IMG/VR virus record: IMGVR_UViG_3300049259_000113
Span: 1-43,051 of that record
From: a virus
Direction: 5' to 3' (one strand)
Length of the DNA: 43,051 bases
Shown here: one piece after another, positions 20,782 through 29,425 of the stretch
Position numbering within the stretch: position 1 is the first letter of the stretch
Layout: each line of letters begins with the position of its first letter
Translations under genes and position numbers: made by a program
Notes under the pieces: generated by a model
Seen by the model: the letters and a program-made list of their open reading frames with translations, nothing else
Told to the model about the DNA's origin: nothing
Databases searched by the model: none

Positions 20782-21018
20782 GTGCATCTCCCAGCTTTGC
20801 TATTCATTGGCCTACTCACCGTAACCAACGTAACCCAGGTAACTTTACTGGTCTGGGGAATAGTTCAGATGAGGTCCTTTACTCGCCGAGTAATGGGCAT
20901 GCTGGTTGCTAATGGTTGGAACATCTCACGAGAGGAACCGGGCGATGGCAGACATCATTCGCAAACAAGGGACAGGGCCCCCACAAGGCGGGACGTGGAT
21001 AACCGGTCAACTAGTTAA
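20782..21018 (+). CDS. Single-pass membrane protein (78 aa)
   Basis: GTG start preceded by GAGGAG. Hydrophobic helix at residues 3-30 (LPALLFIGLLTVTNVTQVTL), then a polar tail whose last 25 codons overlap the following gene in another frame. The overlap makes the C-terminus uncertain. Confidence 0.5.
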   Translation: MHLPALLFIGLLTVTNVTQVTLLVWGIVQMRSFTRRVMGMLVANGWNISREEPGDGRHHSQTRDRAPTRRDVDNRSTS

Positions 21019-21622
21019 GGATTCTATCGACGTCACCTGGAAATGCACGGCAGGAGGAACGCCAGGTAGTTGGGTAGCCCTCACCAATTCTACAGGCGGA
21101 GCTGCTCCTATCGGACATGGCCTGTCAGCATGGACTTTCGATGGTGCTACTGCCGAGCTGAGCAATCTTCTGGTGGGCGGCACACTGTACCTCATGGGAA
21201 TGACGGCTGGAACGGATAAGGTGATCCGAAACCTGCAGTACTGGATCGCCACTGCTGGAGTCACGCCTACTGTCGGGCAGAACTTTGCGGCCCTATTCGA
21301 CAGCTCAGGGGCACGCATGGCAAACGTCGGAATCGACGCTGCCGTTACTGCAACTGGACTAAGATCGGAAACATTGACCGTTCCATTGCCTCAGCCTGCA
21401 CTCGGCGACTTCCTTGTCATGGCGCTGCTATTCAATGCTGGCACTCTGCCCTCTCTCGCGAGAGGCAGCAACCTAGGCGGGGCGCTATACAACGTCGGCC
21501 TGTCGCCTTCTCAGTATCGTTTTGCCACTGCTGGGACGGGCCTCACGGCGATGCCAGCGAGTCTTAACCTGGCGAGTAATGCACTCGCGCCGTTCGCTAT
21601 CTGGGCAGCACTGGGTAACTGA
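20945..21622 (+). CDS. Probable virion protein, beta-rich (225 aa)
   Basis: Start at 20945 with GAGGAA upstream. The C-terminal two-thirds alternates small residues and aromatics as in beta-sandwich capsid or fibre proteins (LVGGTLYLMGMTAGTDK, FLVMALLFNAGTLPS). The N-terminus has a GTGPPQGGTWITGQL linker-like segment. A structural gene upstream of the terminase is unusual. Head fibre, decoration or host-binding protein are options. Confidence 0.55.
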   Translation: MADIIRKQGTGPPQGGTWITGQLVKDSIDVTWKCTAGGTPGSWVALTNSTGGAAPIGHGLSAWTFDGATAELSNLLVGGTLYLMGMTAGTDKVIRNLQYWIATAGVTPTVGQNFAALFDSSGARMANVGIDAAVTATGLRSETLTVPLPQPALGDFLVMALLFNAGTLPSLARGSNLGGALYNVGLSPSQYRFATAGTGLTAMPASLNLASNALAPFAIWAALGN

Positions 21623-21855
21623 TGGAGACTCCTGACGAAGAGGCTGAGGTGGAGAGATGCAAGACTTGTACCTCACCCGTGATAATGATGACTCAACGTG
21701 GCAGTGGCTATTGCTGCCAGTATTGTCAGGCTATAGGAGAAGCTCGTGGCGCTGAAGCCCCTGAACCGGTATCAGGCGCAAACGATAGCCCTGGCAACAG
21801 AGCGGCTAAATATCTGGGAAGGCTCCGTAAGAAGCTCAAAGACAACCTGTGCTAA
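21622..21855 (+). CDS. Zinc-ribbon small protein overlapping terminase (77 aa)
   Basis: RCKTCTSP and GYCCQYCQAIG give two C-x2-C knuckles. The last 110 bp overlap the terminase gene in a different frame, encoding a basic tail (AAKYLGRLRKKLKDN). Starts at a TGATG junction. Confidence 0.62.
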   Translation: METPDEEAEVERCKTCTSPVIMMTQRGSGYCCQYCQAIGEARGAEAPEPVSGANDSPGNRAAKYLGRLRKKLKDNLC

Positions 21856-23005
21856 CCTGGCATGGATTCGCTTTGTGCTGAGCATCTCGCAGGATGAGGA
21901 TGCAGATGACAGCCCACTACTCATGGTGGGCAAGACGGAGCGTACCCTCAAGCGCAACGTGATTGACCCCATGACCAGGATGCTGGGCGTCAAGCGTTGC
22001 CGCTTTGTGGCGGGCCTTGGTGAATTGCGATTGATGGGTCGGACCGTTTATGTGGCAGGTGCCAATGACGAGAGATCTGCTGATCGTATCCATGGCCTTA
22101 CTCTTCGTGGTGCTTATGTTGACGAAGGATCCCTGATTCCTGAGTCCTTCTTCAAGATGCTGATGTCTCGGCTTTCGATGGACGACTCGCGTTTGTTCGC
22201 AACTTCTAACCCAGACTCGTCCAATCATTGGCTTCTGAAGCAATACCTTAAGAAGGCTAAGCGTCATCTTACTGCCAAAGGGCCGCAACGTGTCTCCGCC
22301 TCCCCTCTTGATTTGGTTCGATTTAGCTTCCGCCTTAGCGATAACCCTCATCTACCTCGGCACTATGTGGAGGCGCTAGCAAAGGAATACACGGGTCTTT
22401 GGAGACTGCGTTATATCGATGGCTTATGGGTGATTGCAGAAGGCGCAATCTATCCTATGTGGGATGACCATCTAGTGGTACCTTGGGAAGCGGGAGGTGG
22501 GATCATTGTCATCGGCATTGACTACGGAACCACTAACCCATTCTCAGCAGTGGCAATCGAGATAGGGTCAGAGCGGATTCATGCATTTCGGCAGCTACGC
22601 ATTGAGGATCCACTAACAGACTCGGAGTTGTCGGCCGCACTCAAGAAGTGGATGGGAGAGGAGCAGATCAACCCCAAGTGGCTATGTGTTGACCCGAGTG
22701 CAGCTTCCTTCAAACGGCAGCTATATCGAGACAAGCATCGGAATGTGGTCGACGCTGATAACGACGTGGGTGATGGTATTCGTATGGTGTCGAGCCTATT
22801 CTCGGCTCAACGACTGGTAATTGATCCACACTGTGAGAGCCTGCTCGAAGAGATTCCTGGTTATCGCTGGGACCCAAAGGCCAGTCTGAAAGGACTTGAT
22901 AAGCCGGTCAAGGAGGATGATCACGACGTTGATGGATTGCGCTATGCAGTAGCCACCACAGAGAATCTCTGGCGCCATATGATTACAATGCCGGCAGCCG
23001 CATGA
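21746..23005 (+). CDS. terL: Terminase large subunit (419 aa)
   Basis: Packaging ATPase/nuclease. The N-terminal WEGSVRSSKTT (24-34) is the Walker A region of the Terminase_3/PBSX group. GAYVDEGSLI is Walker B, and FATSNPDS the coupling motif. The RNase H-like nuclease has IGIDYGTTNPFS, LCVDPSAAS and DDHDVDGLRYA acidic motifs. GTG start at 21746 is required to retain the N-terminal adenine-binding Q (RYQAQ), hence the long overlap with the zinc-ribbon gene. Confidence 0.93.
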   Translation: MALKPLNRYQAQTIALATERLNIWEGSVRSSKTTCANLAWIRFVLSISQDEDADDSPLLMVGKTERTLKRNVIDPMTRMLGVKRCRFVAGLGELRLMGRTVYVAGANDERSADRIHGLTLRGAYVDEGSLIPESFFKMLMSRLSMDDSRLFATSNPDSSNHWLLKQYLKKAKRHLTAKGPQRVSASPLDLVRFSFRLSDNPHLPRHYVEALAKEYTGLWRLRYIDGLWVIAEGAIYPMWDDHLVVPWEAGGGIIVIGIDYGTTNPFSAVAIEIGSERIHAFRQLRIEDPLTDSELSAALKKWMGEEQINPKWLCVDPSAASFKRQLYRDKHRNVVDADNDVGDGIRMVSSLFSAQRLVIDPHCESLLEEIPGYRWDPKASLKGLDKPVKEDDHDVDGLRYAVATTENLWRHMITMPAAA

Positions 23006-23088
23006 TTGCATTCAATGTTTTCTGGGTGGTTGTGATATTGTTAGCCCTGAGCGTTATCTATGTAGTCTGGCCAAAGGAGAGGAAATGA
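23002..23088 (+). CDS. Single-helix membrane micro-protein (28 aa)
   Basis: A 28-residue frame tied to both neighbours by ATGA overlaps. Almost all of it is one membrane helix (FNVFWVVVILLALSVIYVVW), followed by PKERK. AAAGGAGAGG at its end serves the next gene. Function unknown. Confidence 0.62.
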   Translation: MIAFNVFWVVVILLALSVIYVVWPKERK

Positions 23089-23300
23089 AACACAACAAAG
23101 GCCTTTGCCATTTGGTTCTGCCGAGAGCAGGATTGGCTGGGGGTATTCTCGATACCTACGTGGACAATCCTGAGGAAGTCGCTCAGGGCTACTCGACTAC
23201 TACGGCCAAGAAGGATGCGATCAGTCGAGCGGAAAACATCGGCGGAATTGTAGTTAGCCTCCCCGTTACCTATCGCTACGATATGGAAGATGGTGAATGA
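23085..23300 (+). CDS. Small hypothetical protein (71 aa)
   Basis: Starts in ATGA overlap after AAGGAGAGG. Sequence includes AEVIDTY-like acidic turns but no recognisable motif (HLVLPRAGLAGGILDTYVDN). Lies between terminase and portal. Confidence 0.6.
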   Translation: MKHNKGLCHLVLPRAGLAGGILDTYVDNPEEVAQGYSTTTAKKDAISRAENIGGIVVSLPVTYRYDMEDGE

Positions 23301-23569
23301 TGGCAAAAGATCTAAAATATGGAAAGGCTTCCTTACAGTATGGCTCTATAGGGGAAGATGAGCCCATATTTATTTTCCGTGCACAGGATCGTTTGTTACT
23401 CAATATCCTGAACTACTACTATTCACTTTGTGCAGAAGAGGGATCCCCCCCTCATCACTTGGAGGCGATTCGGGAAAGTATCAGAATCACTACGGAATGG
23501 CAGCACAGCAATGCTACCCGTATCCCAAATAGTGATGAATACCACAAGAGAGTAACAGGAGGTGAATAA
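23300..23569 (+). CDS. Small helical hypothetical protein (89 aa)
   Basis: TGATG junction with the previous gene. Contains DRLLLNILNYYYSLCAEEG and a charged helical C-terminus. Ends in TAATG with the portal ATG. Role unknown; co-translated with the portal. Confidence 0.62.
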   Translation: MAKDLKYGKASLQYGSIGEDEPIFIFRAQDRLLLNILNYYYSLCAEEGSPPHHLEAIRESIRITTEWQHSNATRIPNSDEYHKRVTGGE

Positions 23570-25143
23570 TGCCTCTACCTATGAATGGAACTAAATGGCC
23601 ACCCCCACCTTACGACCATGTCCAGGATAAATATTCGGAGTGGAGCGCTTGGTATGGAGGACTTACCGACGACCTGGCGCAGCTTTATGGAGGAATCGCC
23701 GGCGGTGGGGTCGCAACGAAGTATCAATTCTTTGGCGGGGTTGTGGGTCGGCTCGCTCGCTTCTTCTGGGGCACTCCGCCCAGTAGAGGCAGCACTACGT
23801 CCTCCAAGCTCCACATTCCAATGGCCGAGGAGATCGCAGCTCAAGGCTCTTATGCATTGTTCAAGGACCCGCCACTAATCACGACCGGTAGTAAACCTCA
23901 TCAGGAAAGGATTGACCAGTACATTGATGAGGGGCTATTCACTCAGCTCCTCGAGGGCGCAGAAGTCGCCAGTGCTCTGAGCGGCGTCTACTTCCGAGTG
24001 GGTTATGACATGGACTTGTCGGAGTATCCCCTGCTCTCCGTCGTGCATCCTGATCGAGCAGTTCCTGATTTTTACTTTGGCCATATGACTGGGGTGATTA
24101 TCTGGAATATCCTTTCAGATGTCGGTGGCGAGGTAATACGACACTTGGAATTACACGAGCCGGGGACGATTCAGCACGCTCTGTATTACGGGGATCATAA
24201 GGATATCGGCAATCAAGAGCCTCTCGATAAGAGGCCAGAGACGGAGTTTCTCCCAGAAGGTGAAATACCCGGCCCAGTACCTGGACTAGATGTGGTTTAT
24301 GTTCCTAATCTCCGCACTCGGATTTGGCGGGATAAAGGTGCTGCCGCTAATTTGGGACGAAGTGATTATGGCTCGGTCATCAGCCTTATGGATGCACTTG
24401 ACGAGGCTTACACTAGCTGGATGAGAGACGTTCGTTTAGGCAAAGCACGACTGATGGTGCCTCAGCAGTATCTTGAGACTGAGGGCCGCGGTAAAGGTGC
24501 AATGTTCGATCTGGACAAAGACGTATTCGTCGGCCTCGACGTCATGGGTGCAAAGGAGGTTATGCAGATAACACCCAGCCAATTCGCTATCCGTCACATC
24601 GAGCACAAAGCTACGTGCGACACACTGATGGAGCGCATCCTAGCGGGCTCAGGATACAGCCTGCAGACGTTTGGTATGACCGGCGACGTCGCGATGACTG
24701 CTACAGAGTCTGATGCCCGAGAGCGCCGTACGTTTGATACTAGGGCCGCTAAGGTGGAAGTGTGGAAGCGTAAGGTCAAGTGCCTTGTAGAGCTGATGCT
24801 GGGCGTAGACTCGGTGATGGGCAATGTACCGCCATTCGTTGCTACTTCTGATACTGAGATCCTAGTTGAATTTCCGCCGGCAGTGCAGGAGGACCAGCTC
24901 ACTCTTGCCAATGTCTCGACATTCCTACGCACAGCAGAGGCGGCGAGCACCGATACTCTGGTGAGACTCAATCATCCTGACTGGGATGACGAGAGGGTGG
25001 ATAAGGAAGTCGCCCTTATCATGGACGAGAAGCCAGCGCCGCCTGTGGTGATTGACCCGACAAAGGAAGATCCCACTGCTCCTGCTGGGGCGGCTGATCC
25101 GGTGCCCCCAGATCTTAGCGTCCCCACTGGTGCGGGGCTGTGA
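23569..25143 (+). CDS. Portal protein (524 aa)
   Basis: Size, position after the terminase, and internal features fit an SPP1/phi29-like siphovirus portal (Phage_prot_Gp6 type). These include YVPNLRTRIWRD, the long central helix region DALDEAYTSWMRDVRLGKAR, and a Pro/Ala-rich C-terminal tail. It forms the dodecameric DNA entry ring at the capsid vertex. A TAATG start couples it to the upstream gene. Confidence 0.88.
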   Translation: MPLPMNGTKWPPPPYDHVQDKYSEWSAWYGGLTDDLAQLYGGIAGGGVATKYQFFGGVVGRLARFFWGTPPSRGSTTSSKLHIPMAEEIAAQGSYALFKDPPLITTGSKPHQERIDQYIDEGLFTQLLEGAEVASALSGVYFRVGYDMDLSEYPLLSVVHPDRAVPDFYFGHMTGVIIWNILSDVGGEVIRHLELHEPGTIQHALYYGDHKDIGNQEPLDKRPETEFLPEGEIPGPVPGLDVVYVPNLRTRIWRDKGAAANLGRSDYGSVISLMDALDEAYTSWMRDVRLGKARLMVPQQYLETEGRGKGAMFDLDKDVFVGLDVMGAKEVMQITPSQFAIRHIEHKATCDTLMERILAGSGYSLQTFGMTGDVAMTATESDARERRTFDTRAAKVEVWKRKVKCLVELMLGVDSVMGNVPPFVATSDTEILVEFPPAVQEDQLTLANVSTFLRTAEAASTDTLVRLNHPDWDDERVDKEVALIMDEKPAPPVVIDPTKEDPTAPAGAADPVPPDLSVPTGAGL

Positions 25144-25337
25144 AGGCAATGGTTCGTCATCGAGTTTCCAACAATGCCAAACGTATGAGGCCGCAAGAGC
25201 TGGGAGCCCATTTACTTGGGCTAACAGTTAAGAAAGGGGGCCGTAAGAGTCGGCATTCCTACAAAGGATTAGCCGAGAGATATAGCAAGGAGGCAGAGGA
25301 GGCATTTCACCGAGCTGAGCAAGAGATTCTTCCGTAA
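25140..25337 (+). CDS. Small basic protein (65 aa)
   Basis: GTG start in GTGA overlap with the portal stop. Lys/Arg-rich (TVKKGGRKSRHSYKGL) with a helical C-terminus (SKEAEEAFHRAEQEIL). Unknown; may be a minor head component. Confidence 0.65.
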   Translation: MKAMVRHRVSNNAKRMRPQELGAHLLGLTVKKGGRKSRHSYKGLAERYSKEAEEAFHRAEQEILP

Positions 25338-25354
25338 GATCGACTACCCTCATG

Positions 25355-25363
25355 TGATAGCAT
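25355..25363 (+). promoter_or_regulatory. Extended -10 promoter TGATAGCAT
   Basis: Identical to 942-950. It lies 26 nt ahead of the scaffold start at 25390 and would drive extra scaffold and capsid synthesis. Its position argues that the upstream in-frame GTG at 25354 is not the real start. Confidence 0.5.
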
Positions 25364-25389
25364 GTGCAAATCCAGAAAGGTTCCAGCCA

Positions 25390-26067
25390 ATGACGGCACC
25401 AGCTAACCCGCCCACCGACCCTCAGACAGGTCCTGGCGCTACTCCGCCAGCTCCTGCACCTACTACCCCACCTGCCCCTGCTCCTCCTGCAGACCCGCCC
25501 TCAGCGCCGGCACCGAGTGCTACTGACACTGCTCGTCTGGCTGCCCTCGAGGAGAGTCTCAAGAATACGGGCAAGGAGCGGGACGACTTCAAGGCTATTC
25601 TCGATCGGCTCGGTGCAGTGCTTAATCCAAGTAGTGCTGCGGATCCTAAAGATCTGACTGCCAAGCTGGAGGAGAAGGACGCTGCACTCGCTGAGACACG
25701 GCTGGAGCTAGCAGTCATGCGTCTTGCAGGTGGTGACGCTGGGGGTAGTCTACTCGACAGTAGGAGATTCATGAAGGCCGTCAAGGGACTAGATCCTGGT
25801 GGTGACGCTTTCGCTGAGAAGGTAAAGGCTGCACTAGCTGAAATGGCACCACCCGCTGATGATGACGGGAGCGGCAAGACTGACCCGCCGCCAAAGGGTA
25901 AGCCAGGTGCACCGCCGCGTAAGAGTGCGGGAGCCGACACTAATGGAGGGCGTACAGGGGCAAAGAAGCAACTGACACGGGCAGATCTCGGTGCAATGTC
26001 TTCCGCTGAGATCGTGAAAGCTCAGGAAGACGGACTCCTGGACAATCTCCTGAAGGGTGTTGGATAG
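25390..26067 (+). CDS. Scaffolding protein (225 aa)
   Basis: Typical scaffold composition. A Pro/Ala-rich disordered N-terminus is followed by a coiled-coil centre (ALEESLKNTGKERDDFKAIL, KLEEKDAALAETRLELAVM) and a basic C-terminus. It sits just upstream of the major capsid gene. ATG at 25390 follows AGAAAGG. No protease domain is seen. Confidence 0.78.
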   Translation: MTAPANPPTDPQTGPGATPPAPAPTTPPAPAPPADPPSAPAPSATDTARLAALEESLKNTGKERDDFKAILDRLGAVLNPSSAADPKDLTAKLEEKDAALAETRLELAVMRLAGGDAGGSLLDSRRFMKAVKGLDPGGDAFAEKVKAALAEMAPPADDDGSGKTDPPPKGKPGAPPRKSAGADTNGGRTGAKKQLTRADLGAMSSAEIVKAQEDGLLDNLLKGVG

Positions 26068-26915
26068 TGGCAATCACGAACTTCATTCCTGAGATCTGGT
26101 CCGCCAGACTTCTGGAATCTCTCAAGAAAGACCTGGTCTTTGGCGGGCCAATGGTCATCAATCACGACTACGAGGGCGAGATCGCTAACGTCGGTGATAC
26201 CGTCCATATTGTGTCTGTCGGGCGGCCTACAGTCAATGACTATGTGGCCAACTCTACGGTCATCGCGCCGGAGGAGCTGACTGACGCCGACCAGACACTG
26301 GTCATCAACCGGTCCAAGTATTTCGCCTTCAAGATCGACGATGTGGATGCTCGACAGGCCAAGCCGGGCATCATGAATCAGGCCATGGACGAGGCGGCTT
26401 ATGCCCTTCGTGATTTGGCTGACCAGTGGATTGCGGGGATGTATACCGGTGTTGCGCCGGCCAACATTCTGACTCCAATGACGACCATCGTCTCTGCGCC
26501 GACCGATGCTTACCTGGCGCTGGTCAATCTGGATGTTCGTCTCGACCAGGCTAACGTTCCCAAGGAAGGCCGTTGGGTGATTGTGCCGCCAGCATTCTAT
26601 GGGGCACTTCAGCAGGACGTTCGATTCACCAGTTACCTGAACAGCGACTCTACGGAGACACTGCGTAATGGTGTGGTCGGTCGGGCATCGGGATTTACCA
26701 TCATGGAGAGCAACAATGCCCCAGACCTTGGTGGTGGCGTAAAGGTAGTGATCGCGGGTCATCAGAGGGCATGGTCATTCGCTCAGCAGATCGACAAGAC
26801 TGTGGCCTATCGCCCAGAAGCCAGCTTCTCGGATGCGATCAAGGGACTGCACCTCTACGGTTCCAAGCTGGTCGTTCCTCAGGCACTCGCCACGATCAAC
26901 GTCAGCCCGGCGTAA
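26067..26915 (+). CDS. Major capsid protein, P22-coat-like HK97 fold (282 aa)
   Basis: Begins VAITNFIPEIWSARLLESLK, the hallmark start of P22 coat-like phage capsid proteins. DTVHIVSVGRPTVNDY, DQTLVINRSKYFAFKIDDVD and a C-terminal LYGSKLVVPQALA follow. Located right after the scaffold, sharing a base at TAGTG. Builds the icosahedral shell. Confidence 0.92.
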   Translation: MAITNFIPEIWSARLLESLKKDLVFGGPMVINHDYEGEIANVGDTVHIVSVGRPTVNDYVANSTVIAPEELTDADQTLVINRSKYFAFKIDDVDARQAKPGIMNQAMDEAAYALRDLADQWIAGMYTGVAPANILTPMTTIVSAPTDAYLALVNLDVRLDQANVPKEGRWVIVPPAFYGALQQDVRFTSYLNSDSTETLRNGVVGRASGFTIMESNNAPDLGGGVKVVIAGHQRAWSFAQQIDKTVAYRPEASFSDAIKGLHLYGSKLVVPQALATINVSPA

Positions 26916-26940
26916 CACTAAGCGGAAAGGATAATAGCTA

Positions 26941-27306
26941 ATGGCAAGGACAGTAATTACACCCGCTGCTGGGGTGCTGAACAGCTCTATCACCAACCCG
27001 GCTGGCGTTGCGACTGACGTAGCCAATGGAATGGTGATTAACAAGGCACGGTTCCGCAAGCTGCACTTCATCGTGACCAACAGCGCGGGCTCTACGCCGA
27101 CGATCACATTCCGAGCGGGAGCTTATCCCGTCGGGTCTCTTCAGCCTCAGGGTGATCTGGTGCTCTCGGTTCCTGTCGGTGCAACTGGGATCTACGTCGA
27201 TCGGTTGGATTCTGCTCGATTCCAGCAGAACAACGGTGATCTGAACATTGACTTCTCGGCAGGCTTTGTTGGGAACATCATCGCCATCCAGAGTGCTCAC
27301 AGTTAA
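26941..27306 (+). CDS. Putative head decoration protein (121 aa)
   Basis: Directly follows the capsid gene with GGAAAGG upstream. All-beta, Ala/Gly/Thr-rich (MARTVITPAAGVLNSSITNP), in the position and size of capsid-stabilising decoration proteins. No diagnostic motif. Confidence 0.6.
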   Translation: MARTVITPAAGVLNSSITNPAGVATDVANGMVINKARFRKLHFIVTNSAGSTPTITFRAGAYPVGSLQPQGDLVLSVPVGATGIYVDRLDSARFQQNNGDLNIDFSAGFVGNIIAIQSAHS

Positions 27307-27320
27307 GGAAGGAGGACACT

Positions 27321-27626
27321 ATGGGAATGTATCTACAGGGCGAAGGTGGCGGAGTCTGGTATCACGATTTCGAGCACCATGACCACCTGCCTGAGTATGC
27401 TCGGGTTCAGTTGCGTTCAGGTGCTCTAAGGAAGGTTGCAGAGCCAAAGAATGCAGTCGACCTCAACCCGGCTATTCGGCCTCGTGACACCGATCCCAAG
27501 AGCAGGTGGGCGAGCTATCTCAGTCGCGGACTAGGCCAGCCTCTCAGTGAGAGTGATGTGGCGAGTATGTCTCGCAAGGAAATGATCGAGTGGGCGAATG
27601 AACTGGAAGCGGAGGCTAAGGCCTGA
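27321..27626 (+). CDS. Hypothetical head protein (101 aa)
   Basis: GGAAGGAGG upstream of the ATG. Begins MGMYLQGEGGGVWYHDFEHH and ends with a helix (RKEMIEWANELEAEAKA). In the head region between two beta-rich candidates. The C-terminus resembles the Rho-N/SAP-like tail common in phage head proteins, which is only suggestive. Confidence 0.6.
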   Translation: MGMYLQGEGGGVWYHDFEHHDHLPEYARVQLRSGALRKVAEPKNAVDLNPAIRPRDTDPKSRWASYLSRGLGQPLSESDVASMSRKEMIEWANELEAEAKA

Positions 27627-27970
27627 TGGCAACTCTAACCCCACAGAGGCTTCTGCGTACAGGGCTCACGCCCAACTTCCAAGCGGCTAACGTCGCGGGT
27701 GACAGTTTCGTCAATGACGGCCGTACAATGTTTCGCTGGAAGAATGGAAGCGGTGGAGTTATCACTGCAACTATCCCCCTGGTGACTACGGTCGACGGCC
27801 AGACCTTGGCGAGCAAGACCGTCAGCATCCCGGCTACTACAGGAGACGTTACGACTGACGTATTCCCAGCCGACTACAATGACAATCTAGGTCAGGTGAA
27901 CGTTACTTACTCCTCAGTTACGACCCTTACCGTGGCGGCCATTCAGATTAGCAAGATCCCAGGAACGTAG
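27626..27970 (+). CDS. Putative decoration-like beta protein (114 aa)
   Basis: TGATG junction. Beta-rich with repeated Val/Thr strands (LTPQRLLRTGLTPNFQ at the start, VNVTYSSVTTLTVAAIQIS near the end). Similar in size and style to the 121-aa protein, so the virion may carry two decoration proteins. Confidence 0.55.
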   Translation: MATLTPQRLLRTGLTPNFQAANVAGDSFVNDGRTMFRWKNGSGGVITATIPLVTTVDGQTLASKTVSIPATTGDVTTDVFPADYNDNLGQVNVTYSSVTTLTVAAIQISKIPGT

Positions 27971-27973
27971 TCC

Positions 27974-28351
27974 ATGTCCATTCGATACAGTCGGAAATCA
28001 TTTGAGGAGTATATCGTGACCGAGCCTGGAAGCCATGAAGACGAGCGCCTCTCGACCAGCTCTGACTGGGTACGAGTGCCCGGGGAGCCTTTCGGAGATC
28101 CTCTCGACATTCGTGACCCTCGCAATGTGGATGAGACCAGCCCGATCGAGGGCGCTACTCACGAAAGTCTCGGTGTCGCTGATGCAGAACCCGATGCTGC
28201 CCGTACTACGGGGGCTGAGGACGACACTGACGAGACAGATGAAGAAGGTGTGCATGAAGAGCCCGACAGTTCTCGGGCAGTGCAGAGCGGCGATCAGGTG
28301 ACGGTCAGCAAAGAGAAGCCTGGTGACGAGTACGACCTTCGTCACGGATAG
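27974..28351 (+). CDS. Acidic, probably disordered head-region protein (125 aa)
   Basis: A short structured start (MSIRYSRKSFEEYIVTEPG) is followed by a long acidic, low-complexity stretch (EDDTDETDEEGVHEE). No ribosome site is evident, so it is probably coupled to the gene ending 4 nt upstream. Unknown role. Confidence 0.6.
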   Translation: MSIRYSRKSFEEYIVTEPGSHEDERLSTSSDWVRVPGEPFGDPLDIRDPRNVDETSPIEGATHESLGVADAEPDAARTTGAEDDTDETDEEGVHEEPDSSRAVQSGDQVTVSKEKPGDEYDLRHG

Positions 28352-28359
28352 GAGCGACA

Positions 28360-28776
28360 ATGACCATACCTAGCTCTCCCCCTTCATTCCTTCCTGAGCC
28401 AGGCTACGCCACTAATGTTGATTACCTGGCGTCAGAGGGTTCACTGCCTGATACTGCCGCAGCGGTGGATGCAAAGCTCAGGAAGGCTAGTCGGTTTATC
28501 GACTCTGTTCTTATCGGGGCGTTGTACGAGACGGACACCAACAATCTCCCTACTGACACGGGTGCTCTTGCAGCACTCAAAGCGGCGGTGATTGCTCAGG
28601 CGGCGTTCTGGTATAGCGGCTATGGATCGGAGTTTGGTGAGCCGGCTTATGACGAGATGAAGATAGGTACGGTCCTGCTGAAGGGAGCTAAGTCGGGAAA
28701 CATGCTTGCTCCCCAGGCAATGTATGAGCTGCGCACCGTCGGTCTTCTGCCAGTAAGTGCTAGGACATTCGGATGA
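28360..28776 (+). CDS. Head-to-tail connector / adaptor (138 aa)
   Basis: AGGAG before ATG. A helical protein with LRKASRFIDSVLIGALYETD and ALKAAVIAQAAFWYSGYG, as in HK97 gp6-like adaptors that bind under the portal. Position after the head genes and before the stopper candidate supports this. Confidence 0.7.
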   Translation: MTIPSSPPSFLPEPGYATNVDYLASEGSLPDTAAAVDAKLRKASRFIDSVLIGALYETDTNNLPTDTGALAALKAAVIAQAAFWYSGYGSEFGEPAYDEMKIGTVLLKGAKSGNMLAPQAMYELRTVGLLPVSARTFG

Positions 28777-29084
28777 TGATTCCCGCCTACGCCTTCCGCA
28801 ACACAGTCAGTGTAGAGCCTCTACTCGGCAATTATGCACACGGGCCAAGCTATGGACCGGCAGTGACGTATAAGTGCTACGTAGAGGACGGCTACACGAT
28901 GGTGTTGTCGAAGGAGGGAAAGGAGGTAGTTAGCAGTAGCCGCGTCTACATGCCCCCGGGCGCAGTCATTCCCGTGGAGTCGCGAGTGACAGTCAACAAC
29001 CGAGAGACCATTGTCCTTGATGTTAAGGTTCTTAACGGAGCGGGAATGCCTACGCCTGACCACATTGAGGTGATCCTTCGATGA
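28773..29084 (+). CDS. Head-to-tail stopper, putative (103 aa)
   Basis: A small beta-barrel-like protein (NTVSVEPLLGNYAHGPSYGP, then TMVLSKEGKEVVSSSRVYMP) that matches the usual stopper (phage_H_T_join-like) size and place. Overlaps both neighbours by 4 bp; either of two adjacent ATGs may be used. Confidence 0.65.
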   Translation: MMIPAYAFRNTVSVEPLLGNYAHGPSYGPAVTYKCYVEDGYTMVLSKEGKEVVSSSRVYMPPGAVIPVESRVTVNNRETIVLDVKVLNGAGMPTPDHIEVILR

Positions 29085-29425
29085 GTGCCTTTGAGATGGT
29101 CAATGCCTGGCATGGAGCAGAAGTGCTCGCCACTGTAAAGGCAATGGCTGATGAGGGGGCTAAGCTCGCGGCTGAGCATCTCAAGACAAAGAGCCAGGAG
29201 GTGGTCCCTTATCTATCTGGGGCCCTTCACAATTCATGCGCGGTGAATAGAGTAGAGGAGGGCGAATATGCCGTCTCGTACGACACGCCCTATGCGGTTG
29301 CCGTGCACGAGAATCTCGCGAGGTTTCATCCACACGGCAAGATTGCCAAGTATCTGGAGAGGCCGATGCTCGAAGAGGCCCATGTGATGTTCCTGCTCTT
29401 GGGCGGAAAGGTGCATTTGAAATGA
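29081..29425 (+). CDS. HK97 gp10-like connector/tail-completion protein (114 aa)
   Basis: Contains VVPYLSGALHNSC and YDTPYAVAVHENLARFHPHG, the Y-A-xx-H-E motif of small minor-capsid/tail completion proteins. Usual place between stopper and terminator. ATGA overlaps on both sides. Confidence 0.7.
   Translation: MSAFEMVNAWHGAEVLATVKAMADEGAKLAAEHLKTKSQEVVPYLSGALHNSCAVNRVEEGEYAVSYDTPYAVAVHENLARFHPHGKIAKYLERPMLEEAHVMFLLLGGKVHLK

Noticed and set aside
25422-25940. A 172-codon Ala/Ser/Gly-rich minus-strand frame
   Set aside because: Antisense image of the Pro/Ala-rich scaffold gene.
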